Part shown: one piece after another, positions 42,286 to 50,145 of the stretch
Position numbering within the stretch: position 1 is the stretch's first letter
Layout of the letters: each line of letters starts with the position of its first letter
IMG/VR virus record: IMGVR_UViG_3300042564_004195
Span: 1-50,145 of that record
Source of the DNA: a virus
Direction: 5' to 3' (one strand)
Length of the DNA stretch: 50,145 bases
Position numbers and translations under genes: made by a program
Notes under the pieces: generated by a model
What the model was told of the DNA's origin: nothing
The model's input: the letters and a program-made list of their open reading frames with translations, nothing else
Databases searched by the model: none

Positions 42286-43854
42286 ATGTCAACACCAATT
42301 AATTTAGGTCCATATTTACTAAATGCTCCCACAGAAGTTGAAAAGGGGCATATACGTGATAGTTTAGATCTTGGATCTGCATCACTCCTACAGGGGGAAT
42401 TTTTGGACATCAATAGATTAAAATTTACTGACCCCACCAACTCTACGCGTAGTATTATTCTTGATAAGACTCTTTTTGGATCTGCAGTGGCGGATCGCTT
42501 ACGTTTTGCTCGTGCCATAAATGTTACTGGAGAAGTTACTACATCTTCTCCAATTCCTCTTTTTGATGGCACCGAAAATATTAATATACCAATAAGCATT
42601 AATGCTGGTGCAATTACTGAATCTAAACTTGCAACAGACGCTGTAGTTGCTATAAAAATAAAAGATGGTGAAATTACTCCGGCAAAACTTTCTGCGGGTG
42701 GTCCAAGTTGGACTAATACTACTACACTTTTAACAAGAGCTTTAGAACTTGGAAGTGGAATTACAAGTAATGATAATTCTTTTATAGATTTTCATTCATC
42801 TGTGCCACTAGTTGATTATGACGCCCGCATTATACGCAGCCCTGGGGTAGATGGAGCATTAAGCATCCTTAATGCTGGTGCTGGTGCTATAAACATTCGA
42901 GGGCTGTCAGTAGCGTCAGACAATACTGTGACATCATCACGTCAAATAATTGGAGCCATAGAAATTATTGGAAATCAAATTAATACGACTTTTGCAAATA
43001 ACGCAGAAATTGCGCTTAACTTTGAAAGCAGTGATAGCACAGTTACAAACTTTTTAAACACTACAATATTCAATGGCAAGCAAGAAATTTCTGCAAGGTT
43101 TTTTGGTGACACAAAAACACTTGAAACATATGGGCCGTGTCGTTCAGTAACAAACGGACAAGTTGGGTGGGCTACCGCTGGACTTGAAACGCGCAGCACA
43201 TCTGGAAATACATTGCTAGCATTACATGCTGTTGGTTCAACTGCAACACTGCTAAAACATGTTCGTGGCGGATCAGGATTAGAAATACGTGACGCGGGAG
43301 ACACCGCCTTTGCTCCGCTAAAGGCTTCAACATTTACAGGTAATAATGCGCTCTATTTAAACTACGAAACTCCAACAATATATCTTCAAGACACAAATCA
43401 TCGTGGTTCGATGATATATGTAGACAACAATATATTTTCTATACGTCGTTCGTCTGGCAATAATTCTACAACGATGCAAGATCTTAATGGTCGTTGGCCA
43501 TTAGACATTAACTTAGAGACCAATAATGCGACCTTTGGTGCAGATGTAAATGCTGCTTCATTTACATCTCGTTCTTCGATTCGTTATAAGAAAGACATAC
43601 GCCCGCTACAAGATTCGCTGGCTAAAGTAAACTCGTTAAACGGAGTTTCATATGTTTGGAAAGAAACTAAAAAGGCTGATCTTGGATTAATAGCAGAAGA
43701 GGTGAATGAGGTTTATCCAGAACTTGTGCATAAGACAGAAACTGACGAGGTTGAAGGCATAGATTATGGAAAATTGACTGCAGTACTCATTGAAGCAGTA
43801 AAAGAGTTGACTGGTCGTGTGCAGACACTCGAAAAACAATTAGAACAACGATAA
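42286..43854 (+). CDS. Tail fibre with C-terminal S74 chaperone
   Basis: A 522-residue fibre. The N-terminus MSTPINLGPYLLNAPTEVEK and the DPTNSTRSIILDKTLFGSAV part are fibre-shaft-like. Residues about 425-522 are an intramolecular chaperone of the peptidase S74 (endosialidase) family: SRSSIRYKKDIRPL with the Ser and Lys of the self-cleavage motif, VSYVWKE, DLGLIAEEVNEVYPELV, GIDYGKLTAVLIEAVKEL and a C-terminal coiled coil. The chaperone trimerises the fibre and normally cuts itself off, leaving a receptor-binding domain at about 100-420. A TATAAATA element precedes it. Confidence 0.85.
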   Translation: MSTPINLGPYLLNAPTEVEKGHIRDSLDLGSASLLQGEFLDINRLKFTDPTNSTRSIILDKTLFGSAVADRLRFARAINVTGEVTTSSPIPLFDGTENINIPISINAGAITESKLATDAVVAIKIKDGEITPAKLSAGGPSWTNTTTLLTRALELGSGITSNDNSFIDFHSSVPLVDYDARIIRSPGVDGALSILNAGAGAINIRGLSVASDNTVTSSRQIIGAIEIIGNQINTTFANNAEIALNFESSDSTVTNFLNTTIFNGKQEISARFFGDTKTLETYGPCRSVTNGQVGWATAGLETRSTSGNTLLALHAVGSTATLLKHVRGGSGLEIRDAGDTAFAPLKASTFTGNNALYLNYETPTIYLQDTNHRGSMIYVDNNIFSIRRSSGNNSTTMQDLNGRWPLDINLETNNATFGADVNAASFTSRSSIRYKKDIRPLQDSLAKVNSLNGVSYVWKETKKADLGLIAEEVNEVYPELVHKTETDEVEGIDYGKLTAVLIEAVKELTGRVQTLEKQLEQR

Positions 43855-43857
43855 ACT

Positions 43858-45192
43858 ATGCCAACCGGTTATACAATAAACGGTACTGACTTTGATGATA
43901 TGTTTAAACCACGCGTAGGAACTGCTGGGGCAGCGTGTGGTTATAATGTAGTGACCTCTACAAACCCATACGTGACTCAAGATTTAGCGAGCCGCTATGA
44001 GCCTAGTCGAGGAGCAGGGGATCGAATACCTGAACTTACAGGACTTAAAAATTCTGCTGGCATTGACTTGCGTGACTTGTTTATGAATGACGGTTTTGAA
44101 ATTATTCCTACATACACAATTGTCGCAAATAAAACTTCAATCAATGAAACGACTGACCGAACTGTCACCTTTACATTAACCACAACTGATGTGCCTAATG
44201 GAACAGTCCTGTATGTGTCACTGTCTAGAACTGACTTAACATTAAGCGCAAGTACAATTACAGTAAACTCTAGCACAGCAAGTTTTAGTGCGACTGCATC
44301 TACTGATGCAACTGCCGAAGGATATGTTACATTTCAGGCGATTCTTCGTACTGGTTCTCAATCTGGCCCAGAAGTCAAGCGTAGCGATGCAATTGGGTTA
44401 ATTGACTCTTCAATTCCAATTCCAACATATTCTATTGCGCCTTCATTATCTGCTATTAATGAAGGGGGTTCGGTAACATTTAATGTCTCTACTACAAATG
44501 TTAACCCTGGCACGACGCTATATTGGACACTCTCTAGGTCTGACTTGACGCCTAATAATGGAAGTTTTGTTGTTTCTAGTGGCAGCAACTCATTCGCAGT
44601 GACTGCAAACACTGACTCATTTACTGAAGGGCCTACAAGCTTTACTGCAAGTATACGTACTGGAAGTACAAGTGGGGGAATACTTGTGACGAGCTCGGCG
44701 GTTGGAATAAATGACACATCACTAGACCCAATAAATTATAGTATTGGTCTTAGAGTTGATGTATATCGAGATGTTGGTACAGCGACGTGGGGTAAGAAAG
44801 GTGGGTTTATTAGAGTTTTAATAAAACGTGATAGCATACTACAGTACGGATCTGATGGTAAATGTAATGTTACTGTATCATTTGCAAATAACTCAATGAG
44901 TAGTATTCCAAATTGGAATACTACATTACGCATAACTCAAAATGAATTATTAAACTCTGTTCCTAACACTATAACAGGTATTGTCCCAGCAACTGATGCA
45001 GGATATTATGACATAACCGGTGTATTACCGCGTCCTTCTACAGCTGGATGGAAGGAAACAAGAGGGTGTATACCATCAGGATCAACTACAACTGTAACTT
45101 TAAGAGATACTCTCGCTGGCACAACAAAATCCGGTAGTGTCGGAACACATTCAAATGGTCTTACTGGCCAAGCATATCCAAAATATTTTTAA
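43858..45192 (+). CDS. Ig-like domain virion protein
   Basis: A 444-residue protein. The N-terminal 85 residues (YTINGTDFDDMFKPRVGTAG) have the DF-x-x-M/L-F-x-P pattern common in marine phage structural proteins. Two Ig-like (Calx-beta-like) repeats follow: IVANKTSINETTDRTVTFTL and IAPSLSAINEGGSVTFNVST, each with an LSRxDLT and an SIRTGS/ILRTGS strand. Residues about 300-444 form a beta-rich C-terminal domain of unknown type, ending SNGLTGQAYPKYF. The same Ig type ends the 17615 protein. Probably surface-exposed. Confidence 0.75.
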   Translation: MPTGYTINGTDFDDMFKPRVGTAGAACGYNVVTSTNPYVTQDLASRYEPSRGAGDRIPELTGLKNSAGIDLRDLFMNDGFEIIPTYTIVANKTSINETTDRTVTFTLTTTDVPNGTVLYVSLSRTDLTLSASTITVNSSTASFSATASTDATAEGYVTFQAILRTGSQSGPEVKRSDAIGLIDSSIPIPTYSIAPSLSAINEGGSVTFNVSTTNVNPGTTLYWTLSRSDLTPNNGSFVVSSGSNSFAVTANTDSFTEGPTSFTASIRTGSTSGGILVTSSAVGINDTSLDPINYSIGLRVDVYRDVGTATWGKKGGFIRVLIKRDSILQYGSDGKCNVTVSFANNSMSSIPNWNTTLRITQNELLNSVPNTITGIVPATDAGYYDITGVLPRPSTAGWKETRGCIPSGSTTTVTLRDTLAGTTKSGSVGTHSNGLTGQAYPKYF

Positions 45193-45201
45193 TTATCATA
45201 T

Positions 45202-45209
45202 TATAAATA
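45202..45209 (+). promoter_or_regulatory. TATAAATA late promoter element (45216 gene)
   Basis: Exact consensus, 6 nt before the ATG at 45216, inside the 23-bp intergenic gap. Confidence 0.65.
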
Positions 45210-45215
45210 GACTAT

Positions 45216-45611
45216 ATGGCGACGTATAGCAACATTTATATCGATCAAGGCAGCACCTATGCGTCAACTATAGACGTAAAAGACAGCAACGGATTGCCAA
45301 CAGATCTAACAGATTATTTTGTTAGAGGTCAAATGCGTAGAACATATAATTCTACTCTTTTTTATGATTTTATACTAGATATACCAAATCCAACAAATGG
45401 AAAAATTGTAATATCACTATCAAATAACATATCTGCTACATTAAAACCGGGCAGATATGTTTATGATATTGAAATTGTACATTCTACTTTAGGTGATGTT
45501 AGACGAGTAGCCGAAGGACAAGTTGATGTATCACCTAGCGTCACGAGTAATGATTATAACCCAGAAAATAATTCCAATCAAACAATAGTCTATACTGGAG
45601 GAACATTTTAA
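45216..45611 (+). CDS. Conserved marine-phage structural protein
   Basis: A 131-residue protein like a conserved virion protein of cyanophages: ATYSNIYIDQGSTYASTIDV, then DLTDYFVRGQMRRTY, GKIVISLSNN, LKPGRYVYDIEIVHS and VAEGQVDVSPSVT. The fold recalls the BppU-like N-terminal domain of baseplate proteins, so it may attach fibres to the baseplate. It heads the last fibre transcript, with the 1038-residue adhesin 11 bp downstream. Confidence 0.75.
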   Translation: MATYSNIYIDQGSTYASTIDVKDSNGLPTDLTDYFVRGQMRRTYNSTLFYDFILDIPNPTNGKIVISLSNNISATLKPGRYVYDIEIVHSTLGDVRRVAEGQVDVSPSVTSNDYNPENNSNQTIVYTGGTF

Positions 45612-45622
45612 TTTAATAATAT

Positions 45623-48600
45623 ATGCCAACTATATCAACTACATTTATTCTAAAAAATTCCTCAATAATTGGAAAAGTACCATTAGAATCAGATTTAACT
45701 TATGGAGAAGTCGCGTTAAATTATGCCGACGGTAGATTATACTATAAAAATGCTAATAATAATATTAGTCAATTAAATCCAATACTCACTGGAGCGGCGT
45801 CATCTATTTCTACTGAAAACTTGACGTCATCAAGAGCATTGGTGTCAAATGCGTCCGGTAAAGTTGCAATATCAAATGTAACTTCTGATGAATTGGGGTA
45901 TTTATCTAGTGCCACTTCGAATATACAAAATCAACTGAATAACAAAGCAAACCTTGCAAACCCAACATTCTCTGGAACAGTTGGTGGTATCACAAAGAGT
46001 ATGGTTGGACTCGGCAACGTGGACAATACAAGTGACCTAGATAAACCAATATCTACTGCAACTGCGACTGCATTAAACCTTAAAGCTAACATTGCAAACC
46101 CAACATTCTCTGGAACAGTTGGTGGTATCACAAAGAGTATGGTTGGACTCGGCAACGTGGACAATACAAGTGACCTAGATAAACCAATATCTACTGCAAC
46201 TGCGACTGCATTAAACAATAGAGTTGATTTAAGTGAATCACAAACTATAACTGGAACAAAAACAATAAATGCTCCAATAACGGTTAATAATAAATTCGTT
46301 ACTATTCGTGGAACACCAACAGAATCACAATATGGGTTAAATATTATAAATAATGGCAACTTTGACCCAGGCACTCCATTGGTAGTTGATGGTAGAGCGC
46401 GGGTTGTTCATGGTATGACATTTGCCGCAGGTATACCAAACTTTACAAATGGCAGTGATCATACTCACGTTCAGTGGACAACGCAAAATCGTCAAAGTTG
46501 GCAAATGATTCAAAATGGCGGAGCAAGTACTACTAATGCAAATACTTTTACGTTGACTACTGTAATGACTACTGCGTCTTTACAATTTTTTAATGAGTCA
46601 AATATACACAGCATCGACACACGAGAAGTTGTGGTGACAAACAATGTATTTCCATTTCTTGCGACTGGTTTAAAAATAAATTATAACGCTAATGCAACTG
46701 GATTAAATGTTGGTGATTTTATTCAAATAACTATGAATCCAGCTCCTCCTGGTGTAGTAGCAAATACCTACAACGGGATCGTTACTGCTGGTCCTACAAC
46801 AGTAACGATCGATGGGCAATCTAAAATTCAATATACCTTTTCGTTAGAAGGATTTAATAGCGTAAATTGGACTCCAAGTTTAGCAAGTTTTTCAACTACA
46901 TTTGTTAATCCAGTAAGTGGTTTTAATAATATTAGAGTTTCATTTGCACCAACAGAATTAACCGGAACACGAGTGTCATTGACTGGAGCATGGTCTGGTA
47001 TAGGCAGATATGTTAAAGTTGAAATGACAGGACATAATGCATTTGAGGGACTACCATTAGTATTTACTGTTGCTGGAAGCACTAAAATTGGATTAGTAGT
47101 TGGAAGTTATAATACATTTGTTAAAAAAGTCATTGATGCCAATACGTTTATAATTTCTGTTGGAAATGCTATTAGCGGGTTTAATACTACTAGTGGAACT
47201 TATGTGGGAGCCACTGGTTGGACATTATATAGAGGATCTACTGATGCAATTCACCAATATACTCCATCAACATCACATTTTATTTTCCATCGTTTTCCAA
47301 CTTCTAATACGACCCCTACAACAACTGGTGGTAGTAAAGCAATATCTTTAGGAAATTGCGCAGAAGTTGAAGGAAACTTTTCATATTCTTTTGGTCATAA
47401 GGCAGGAGTGTTTGCTGATCATTCTATGGCACTTGGCGGAGAAGATAGTTTTATTAATGCTAATTATAGCACTACAGTTGGAGGTCAAGGACTTGTTTCA
47501 TCTGGTGTATATCAAACAATTATTGGCAAATATAATACGATTGATACATCAAACACAAAACCATTTATTGTTGGTTGGGGATCGAGCGACTCTAGTCGAT
47601 CGAACCTTTTAGAGTTATCAAATACGACTCTTACGCTAAACACTGCAATAAATGCAAGTGGTTCAGCAACTGCTTCATCATTCATAAGATCTGGCGGCAC
47701 AAGTGCACAATTTTTAAAGGCTGATGGAAGCACTCAAGAATTAGTCACCAGTAGGACAATATACGTTGACACAAACGGAACAGACACAAGAGGATCGTTA
47801 AGCCAGTACAGTATTTCCGTGCCGTTCGCCACTATCGGCGCAGCTATGGCTGCATCAGTAATCGGTGACACAGTGCGCGTCCGTGCTGGCAACTACACCA
47901 TCACGCAAACAATCCTCCTTAATGGTAGAGGCAACCTGCATCTTGAAGAGGGAGCCGTTGTTACGTGTAGCGTTTCTGGTAATCCTGTATTTTTGCTACT
48001 CGCAAACGAATCCAAATCAATTAGCGGAGGCGGTCAGTTTATCATAACAGGAAGCACAAACGGATTTTGGGTTCAATCTGGAGGCGACCTGCAAACACAA
48101 CTGTGCTCAGTTGAATGCGCCACTATAAGCACCACAACGTCACCACTGAATGCTGCGACAATTTTTGATGTGTCAACTGGAGTTCTGGTTGTAAATGCTG
48201 AAACTGTTTACGCGCTGGCATCAACCATAATTAGCTGCGCTGGTACAAGCAGCAACCTACACTACGCTGTAAAGTTTACCTATTGCTCGCGATTTGCATT
48301 TTTCCCAACTTCAGGATCATCGGCGCAGATGTCTTGCGACTGCTGGACAATCGCATGTTACGGTCCTAAATGTTTTCAGATTGTTGGTGGTGTGGTTGGA
48401 GCGAAATACGAAACATTGATAGATAATTTCGGTAACGGCACGTTATTCTCGTTGGAATATGGAAATGATTCCACCCCAAATGCGTTGGTAATCAGAGGTG
48501 GACGGGCAATAACATATTCAACAAATCCGTGTATTAGATTCACCACAACAACGGGAACTGGTAAGTCCGTCCGCCTTATTGGTGATCCTTTTTTCCATAC

Positions 48601-48739
48601 TGCTGGAGATAATTCCATTTTTTCTGAACCTTCAAATCCAAGGACGGTTCTTTCGTCATTTGCAAGCTCGAATAAACCAGTTGGTGGAGGTGTTAGTATT
48701 ACAGGAAATTATTCTGTAAATGCTGGATTCACCTCTTAA
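45623..48739 (+). CDS. Large chimeric tail fibre with YadA-like and beta-helix parts
   Basis: A 1038-residue fibre. The N-terminus (FILKNSSIIGKVPLESDLTY, GEVALNYADGRLYYKN) is the attachment motif shared with the 36137 gene. Two identical 46-residue repeats follow (about 111-198; NPTFSGTVGGITKSMVGLGN). The middle contains beta domains. Around 585-650 lie YadA-head-like repeats (GNCAEVEGNFSYSFGHKAGV, FADHSMALGG, STTVGGQGLVSSGVYQTIIG). After a linker (RSGGTSAQFLKADGSTQELV) the last 330 residues are a beta-helix (IYVDTNGTDTRGSLSQYSIS ... VRVRAGNYTI) that is Cys-rich, with CDCWTIACYGPKC. That C-terminal part is more GC-rich than the rest and seems to be a recent replacement. Confidence 0.8.
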   Translation: MPTISTTFILKNSSIIGKVPLESDLTYGEVALNYADGRLYYKNANNNISQLNPILTGAASSISTENLTSSRALVSNASGKVAISNVTSDELGYLSSATSNIQNQLNNKANLANPTFSGTVGGITKSMVGLGNVDNTSDLDKPISTATATALNLKANIANPTFSGTVGGITKSMVGLGNVDNTSDLDKPISTATATALNNRVDLSESQTITGTKTINAPITVNNKFVTIRGTPTESQYGLNIINNGNFDPGTPLVVDGRARVVHGMTFAAGIPNFTNGSDHTHVQWTTQNRQSWQMIQNGGASTTNANTFTLTTVMTTASLQFFNESNIHSIDTREVVVTNNVFPFLATGLKINYNANATGLNVGDFIQITMNPAPPGVVANTYNGIVTAGPTTVTIDGQSKIQYTFSLEGFNSVNWTPSLASFSTTFVNPVSGFNNIRVSFAPTELTGTRVSLTGAWSGIGRYVKVEMTGHNAFEGLPLVFTVAGSTKIGLVVGSYNTFVKKVIDANTFIISVGNAISGFNTTSGTYVGATGWTLYRGSTDAIHQYTPSTSHFIFHRFPTSNTTPTTTGGSKAISLGNCAEVEGNFSYSFGHKAGVFADHSMALGGEDSFINANYSTTVGGQGLVSSGVYQTIIGKYNTIDTSNTKPFIVGWGSSDSSRSNLLELSNTTLTLNTAINASGSATASSFIRSGGTSAQFLKADGSTQELVTSRTIYVDTNGTDTRGSLSQYSISVPFATIGAAMAASVIGDTVRVRAGNYTITQTILLNGRGNLHLEEGAVVTCSVSGNPVFLLLANESKSISGGGQFIITGSTNGFWVQSGGDLQTQLCSVECATISTTTSPLNAATIFDVSTGVLVVNAETVYALASTIISCAGTSSNLHYAVKFTYCSRFAFFPTSGSSAQMSCDCWTIACYGPKCFQIVGGVVGAKYETLIDNFGNGTLFSLEYGNDSTPNALVIRGGRAITYSTNPCIRFTTTTGTGKSVRLIGDPFFHTAGDNSIFSEPSNPRTVLSSFASSNKPVGGGVSITGNYSVNAGFTS
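45954..46216 (+). repeat. Identical tandem repeat, 138-bp period
   Basis: 45954-46078 and 46092-46216 are 125-bp stretches that read identically, at a period of 138 bp (46 codons). Synonymous sites have not diverged, so the duplication or its homogenisation is recent. The unit is the GLGNVDNTSD shaft repeat. Confidence 0.9.
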
Positions 48740-48859
48740 TACTACCAATAACCCTTGATTAAACCCTAACCTCTGGATAGACTCCTATTATGACTGACAC
48801 AATCCTCAAACAAAATGTTGGATGTGACGATAATACTGTATCTAGATCAATAATTGTAT

Positions 48860-48872
48860 TTTGACAGTCAAA
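48860..48872. repeat. Short inverted repeat, possible operator
   Basis: TTTGACAGTCAAA is a perfect 6-bp inverted repeat around a single base, in the 144-bp gap (48740-48883) between the large fibre and the small leftward gene. Too tight for a hairpin loop, it could be a protein-binding site. I see nothing else in the gap and no clear terminator. Confidence 0.35.
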
Positions 48873-48883
48873 CCATTTATAAC

Positions 48884-49069
48884 CTAGGCGCTTAGTTGTA
48901 CCTCTTCAAACTCTTCTTTTGAAAGATGTAAACGTGCAGAGTTTGCTTTAAAAAATACTTTGTCGCCTTCAATTTTGTAGACAACAATGTAGTCGACAAT
49001 GCCAACATTCATACTGCGGAGAAGATCCTTAAATTCGCTTTTAATATAGACTTTTTCATTTAATTTCAT
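48884..49069 (-). CDS. Small protein of unknown function
   Basis: A 61-residue charged protein (MKLNEKVYIKSEFKDLLRSM) with a KVYIKSEF strand, VDYIVVYKIEGDKVFFKANS and a LHLSKEEFEEVQL helix, possibly a small SH3-like beta barrel. An AATAAATA element lies 7 nt before its ATG on the minus strand. It is divergent from the UDP-galactopyranose mutase gene. No family recognised. Confidence 0.65.
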   Translation of the reverse strand: MKLNEKVYIKSEFKDLLRSMNVGIVDYIVVYKIEGDKVFFKANSARLHLSKEEFEEVQLSA

Positions 49070-49076
49070 ATAGATA

Positions 49077-49084
49077 TATTTATT
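49077..49084 (-). promoter_or_regulatory. AATAAATA late-type element (-)
   Basis: AATAAATA on the minus strand, ending 7 nt before the ATG at 49069; spacing similar to the other late-type sites. Confidence 0.45.
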
Positions 49085-49114
49085 GTGTACAACTACACAA
49101 ATTTATGATAAAAT
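49083..49114 (+). promoter_or_regulatory. Candidate promoter/operator of the UGM gene
   Basis: TTGTGT (49083-49088) could be a -35 element, with AT-rich TATGATAAAAT (49104-49114) as the -10 region. TTGTGT and ACACAA (49095-49100) form a 6-bp inverted repeat with a 6-nt spacer, so it may be an operator or small hairpin instead. It lies 8-40 bp before the ATG at 49123 and is unlike the ATAAATA late elements, suggesting a different expression class. Confidence 0.35.
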
Positions 49115-49122
49115 GATTTAAT

Positions 49123-50121
49123 ATGAAAAAAAGTGCTAAAATAATTGGATGCGGGTTATCTGGAATTACTGCTGCGGTGCTCCTAAAAGAAAAAGGATAC
49201 GCCGTAGAGATTTATGAAACACGACCACATATTGGTGGAAACTGTGCTGATGCTTATATAACAAATACACTTGTACATCAATATGGTCCTCATATTTTTC
49301 ATACCGACGATGAAGAGGTCTATGAGTTTCTTAGTCGTTATACCGAATGGACCCCGTTTGCGCTGCGTCCAAAGGGAGACACCCGACTTGGCCAAGTAAG
49401 TTTGCCATACAGCAAGAAAACAGTATCTGAACTTGGTCGTGAGCTGTCTCAAGAAGAGATTGTAGAATATATCTTTAAGGAGTATAGCGAAAAGCAATGG
49501 GGAGTGCCGTTCGACGAGATTCCAAGCACAATTACAAATCGAATTCCAAAGACTGCAGAATGCGAAGATCCAACCTGGTTTGAAGGTCAAAAGTATCAAG
49601 CTGTACCAAAAGATGGTTACTCTGCAATGTTTACAAAGATGCTCGAAGGGGTCACAGTACATCTAAATTGTGGAGAAGATGATTGGATGTACAAGCGAGA
49701 GGCGGGTGATTTGATTGTCTATACTGGCAAGATTGATAGCTATTTTGGCACGATATATGGACGTTTGCCATATCGTTCACTTGAGTTTAAACATCATGTG
49801 TTGTGTGAAAAGCAAGACACATTTATTGTAAATCAAAACAATAGCACAACCGACTATACACGAATCTATGATCACAGTTATTTTATGCCAGATCATGTCG
49901 GTCCAACAGTAGTCACGTCTGAACACCCGAAAGAATGTGGGCCGGGAGACATTCCGTTTTATCCTATTCCTTGGGGTGAAGGACAGGAAACATATCGACT
50001 CTATGAATCACTAGCAAAGGCAGAAAAGGGAGTGATTTTTGTTGGCCGACTTGCAACCTATAAATACCTAGACATGTGGATGGCAATTAAACACGTCATG
50101 TTAAAGTTAAAGGATCTATGA
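49123..50121 (+). CDS. glf: UDP-galactopyranose mutase-like flavoenzyme
   Basis: A 332-residue protein of the UDP-galactopyranose mutase family, which interconverts UDP-galactopyranose and UDP-galactofuranose with reduced FAD. The N-terminus has the FAD dinucleotide motif IIGCGLSGITAAVLLKEKGY, then IYETRPHIGGNCADA and VHQYGPHIFHT, typical of the family; later SEKQWG, GKIDSYFGTIYGRLPYRSLE and FVGRLATYKYLDM (near 316-328). It is shorter than bacterial enzymes (about 360-390) but the core motifs are kept. It overlaps the next gene start by ATGA, indicating a surface-sugar or nucleotide-sugar operon. It could modify phage glycans or host surface polysaccharide. Confidence 0.92.
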   Translation: MKKSAKIIGCGLSGITAAVLLKEKGYAVEIYETRPHIGGNCADAYITNTLVHQYGPHIFHTDDEEVYEFLSRYTEWTPFALRPKGDTRLGQVSLPYSKKTVSELGRELSQEEIVEYIFKEYSEKQWGVPFDEIPSTITNRIPKTAECEDPTWFEGQKYQAVPKDGYSAMFTKMLEGVTVHLNCGEDDWMYKREAGDLIVYTGKIDSYFGTIYGRLPYRSLEFKHHVLCEKQDTFIVNQNNSTTDYTRIYDHSYFMPDHVGPTVVTSEHPKECGPGDIPFYPIPWGEGQETYRLYESLAKAEKGVIFVGRLATYKYLDMWMAIKHVMLKLKDL

Positions 50122-50145
50122 AACTAGCATTATGCATACGTGGGC
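50118..50145 (+). CDS. Start of a further gene (3' partial)
   Basis: ATG at 50118 overlaps the mutase stop (ATGA) and is followed by 9 codons up to the window edge (MKLALCIRG). A weak AAAGGA precedes the ATG, one of the few Shine-Dalgarno-like sequences in the window. The M-K-L-A-L-C-I-R-G opening is of a type seen in phage glycosyltransferase-like proteins, but this is too little to assign a function. Confidence 0.5.

Noticed and set aside
45954-46216. Direct repeats as a possible CRISPR array
   Set aside because: The repeat is coding, in frame, with only two copies and a 13-bp interval; it is a fibre shaft repeat.
48740-48883. Possible tRNA or terminator in the gap after the last fibre gene
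   Set aside because: No cloverleaf or stable stem with a U-tract could be found by eye; only a short inverted repeat at 48860-48872.

Overview
The window is part of the genome of a T4-superfamily contractile-tailed phage. It is AT-rich and tightly packed, and nearly all of it encodes virion structure: tail tube, baseplate, central spike and a very large set of fibre/adhesin genes. Recognisable T4 homologues are gp59, gp32, gp26, a tail tube protein of the gp19 family, gp4, a gp48/gp54-like tube protein, gp53, gp27, two gp5-like hub proteins, a gp5-like needle, gp25, gp6 and gp8. Long fibre proteins and a large wedge protein resemble those of marine T4-like phages such as cyanophages and pelagiphages. 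The host cannot be named. A transferred formylglycine-generating-enzyme-like (FGE-like) lectin of verrucomicrobial flavour, an MBG-like domain and the near absence of Shine-Dalgarno sequences suggest an aquatic host whose translation depends little on Shine-Dalgarno pairing.

Layout. 1-1500 (+): end of helicase loader gp59, then single-strand binding protein gp32 and a strong bidirectional-looking hairpin terminator. 1512-1787 (+): a small thioredoxin-fold protein. 1784-6032 (-): tail block transcribed leftward, in the order gp4, a conserved virion protein of unknown role, tail tube-like protein, gp26, a short gp51-position ORF and the tape measure. gp26 ends on a U UUU UUC heptamer, and the -1 frame stays open through the short ORF up to the tape measure start. 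This looks like the programmed frameshift of tail-assembly chaperones. 6045-20017 (+): baseplate core and spike. 20027-24534 (+): four fibre genes, including the FGE-like lectin. 24631-48739 (+): gp8, a 1935-residue gp10-like wedge protein and about a dozen adhesins built from collar, RCC1, FG-GAP, beta-helix, Ig-like, S74-chaperone and YadA-like modules, plus a trypsin-like serine protease. 48884-50145: a small leftward gene, UDP-galactopyranose mutase and the start of another gene.

Regulation. An ATAAATA-type element like the T4 late promoter (TATAAATA or AATAAATA) precedes many genes, usually only 5-7 nt before the ATG. At 6032-6045 one 14-bp element serves two divergent genes in both directions. 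With T4-like geometry these transcripts would be leaderless.

The parts I consider least ordinary are the gp26/gp51 frameshift, the divergent leaderless-type promoter, the spike that carries both a CHAP and a GH75-like domain beside an enzyme-free paralogue, the serine protease inserted between two copies of a duplicated fibre cassette, the FG-GAP propeller nested inside an RCC1 propeller, and the lectin with a variable-region-like C-terminus. All functions are assigned from sequence reading alone; no database search was run.
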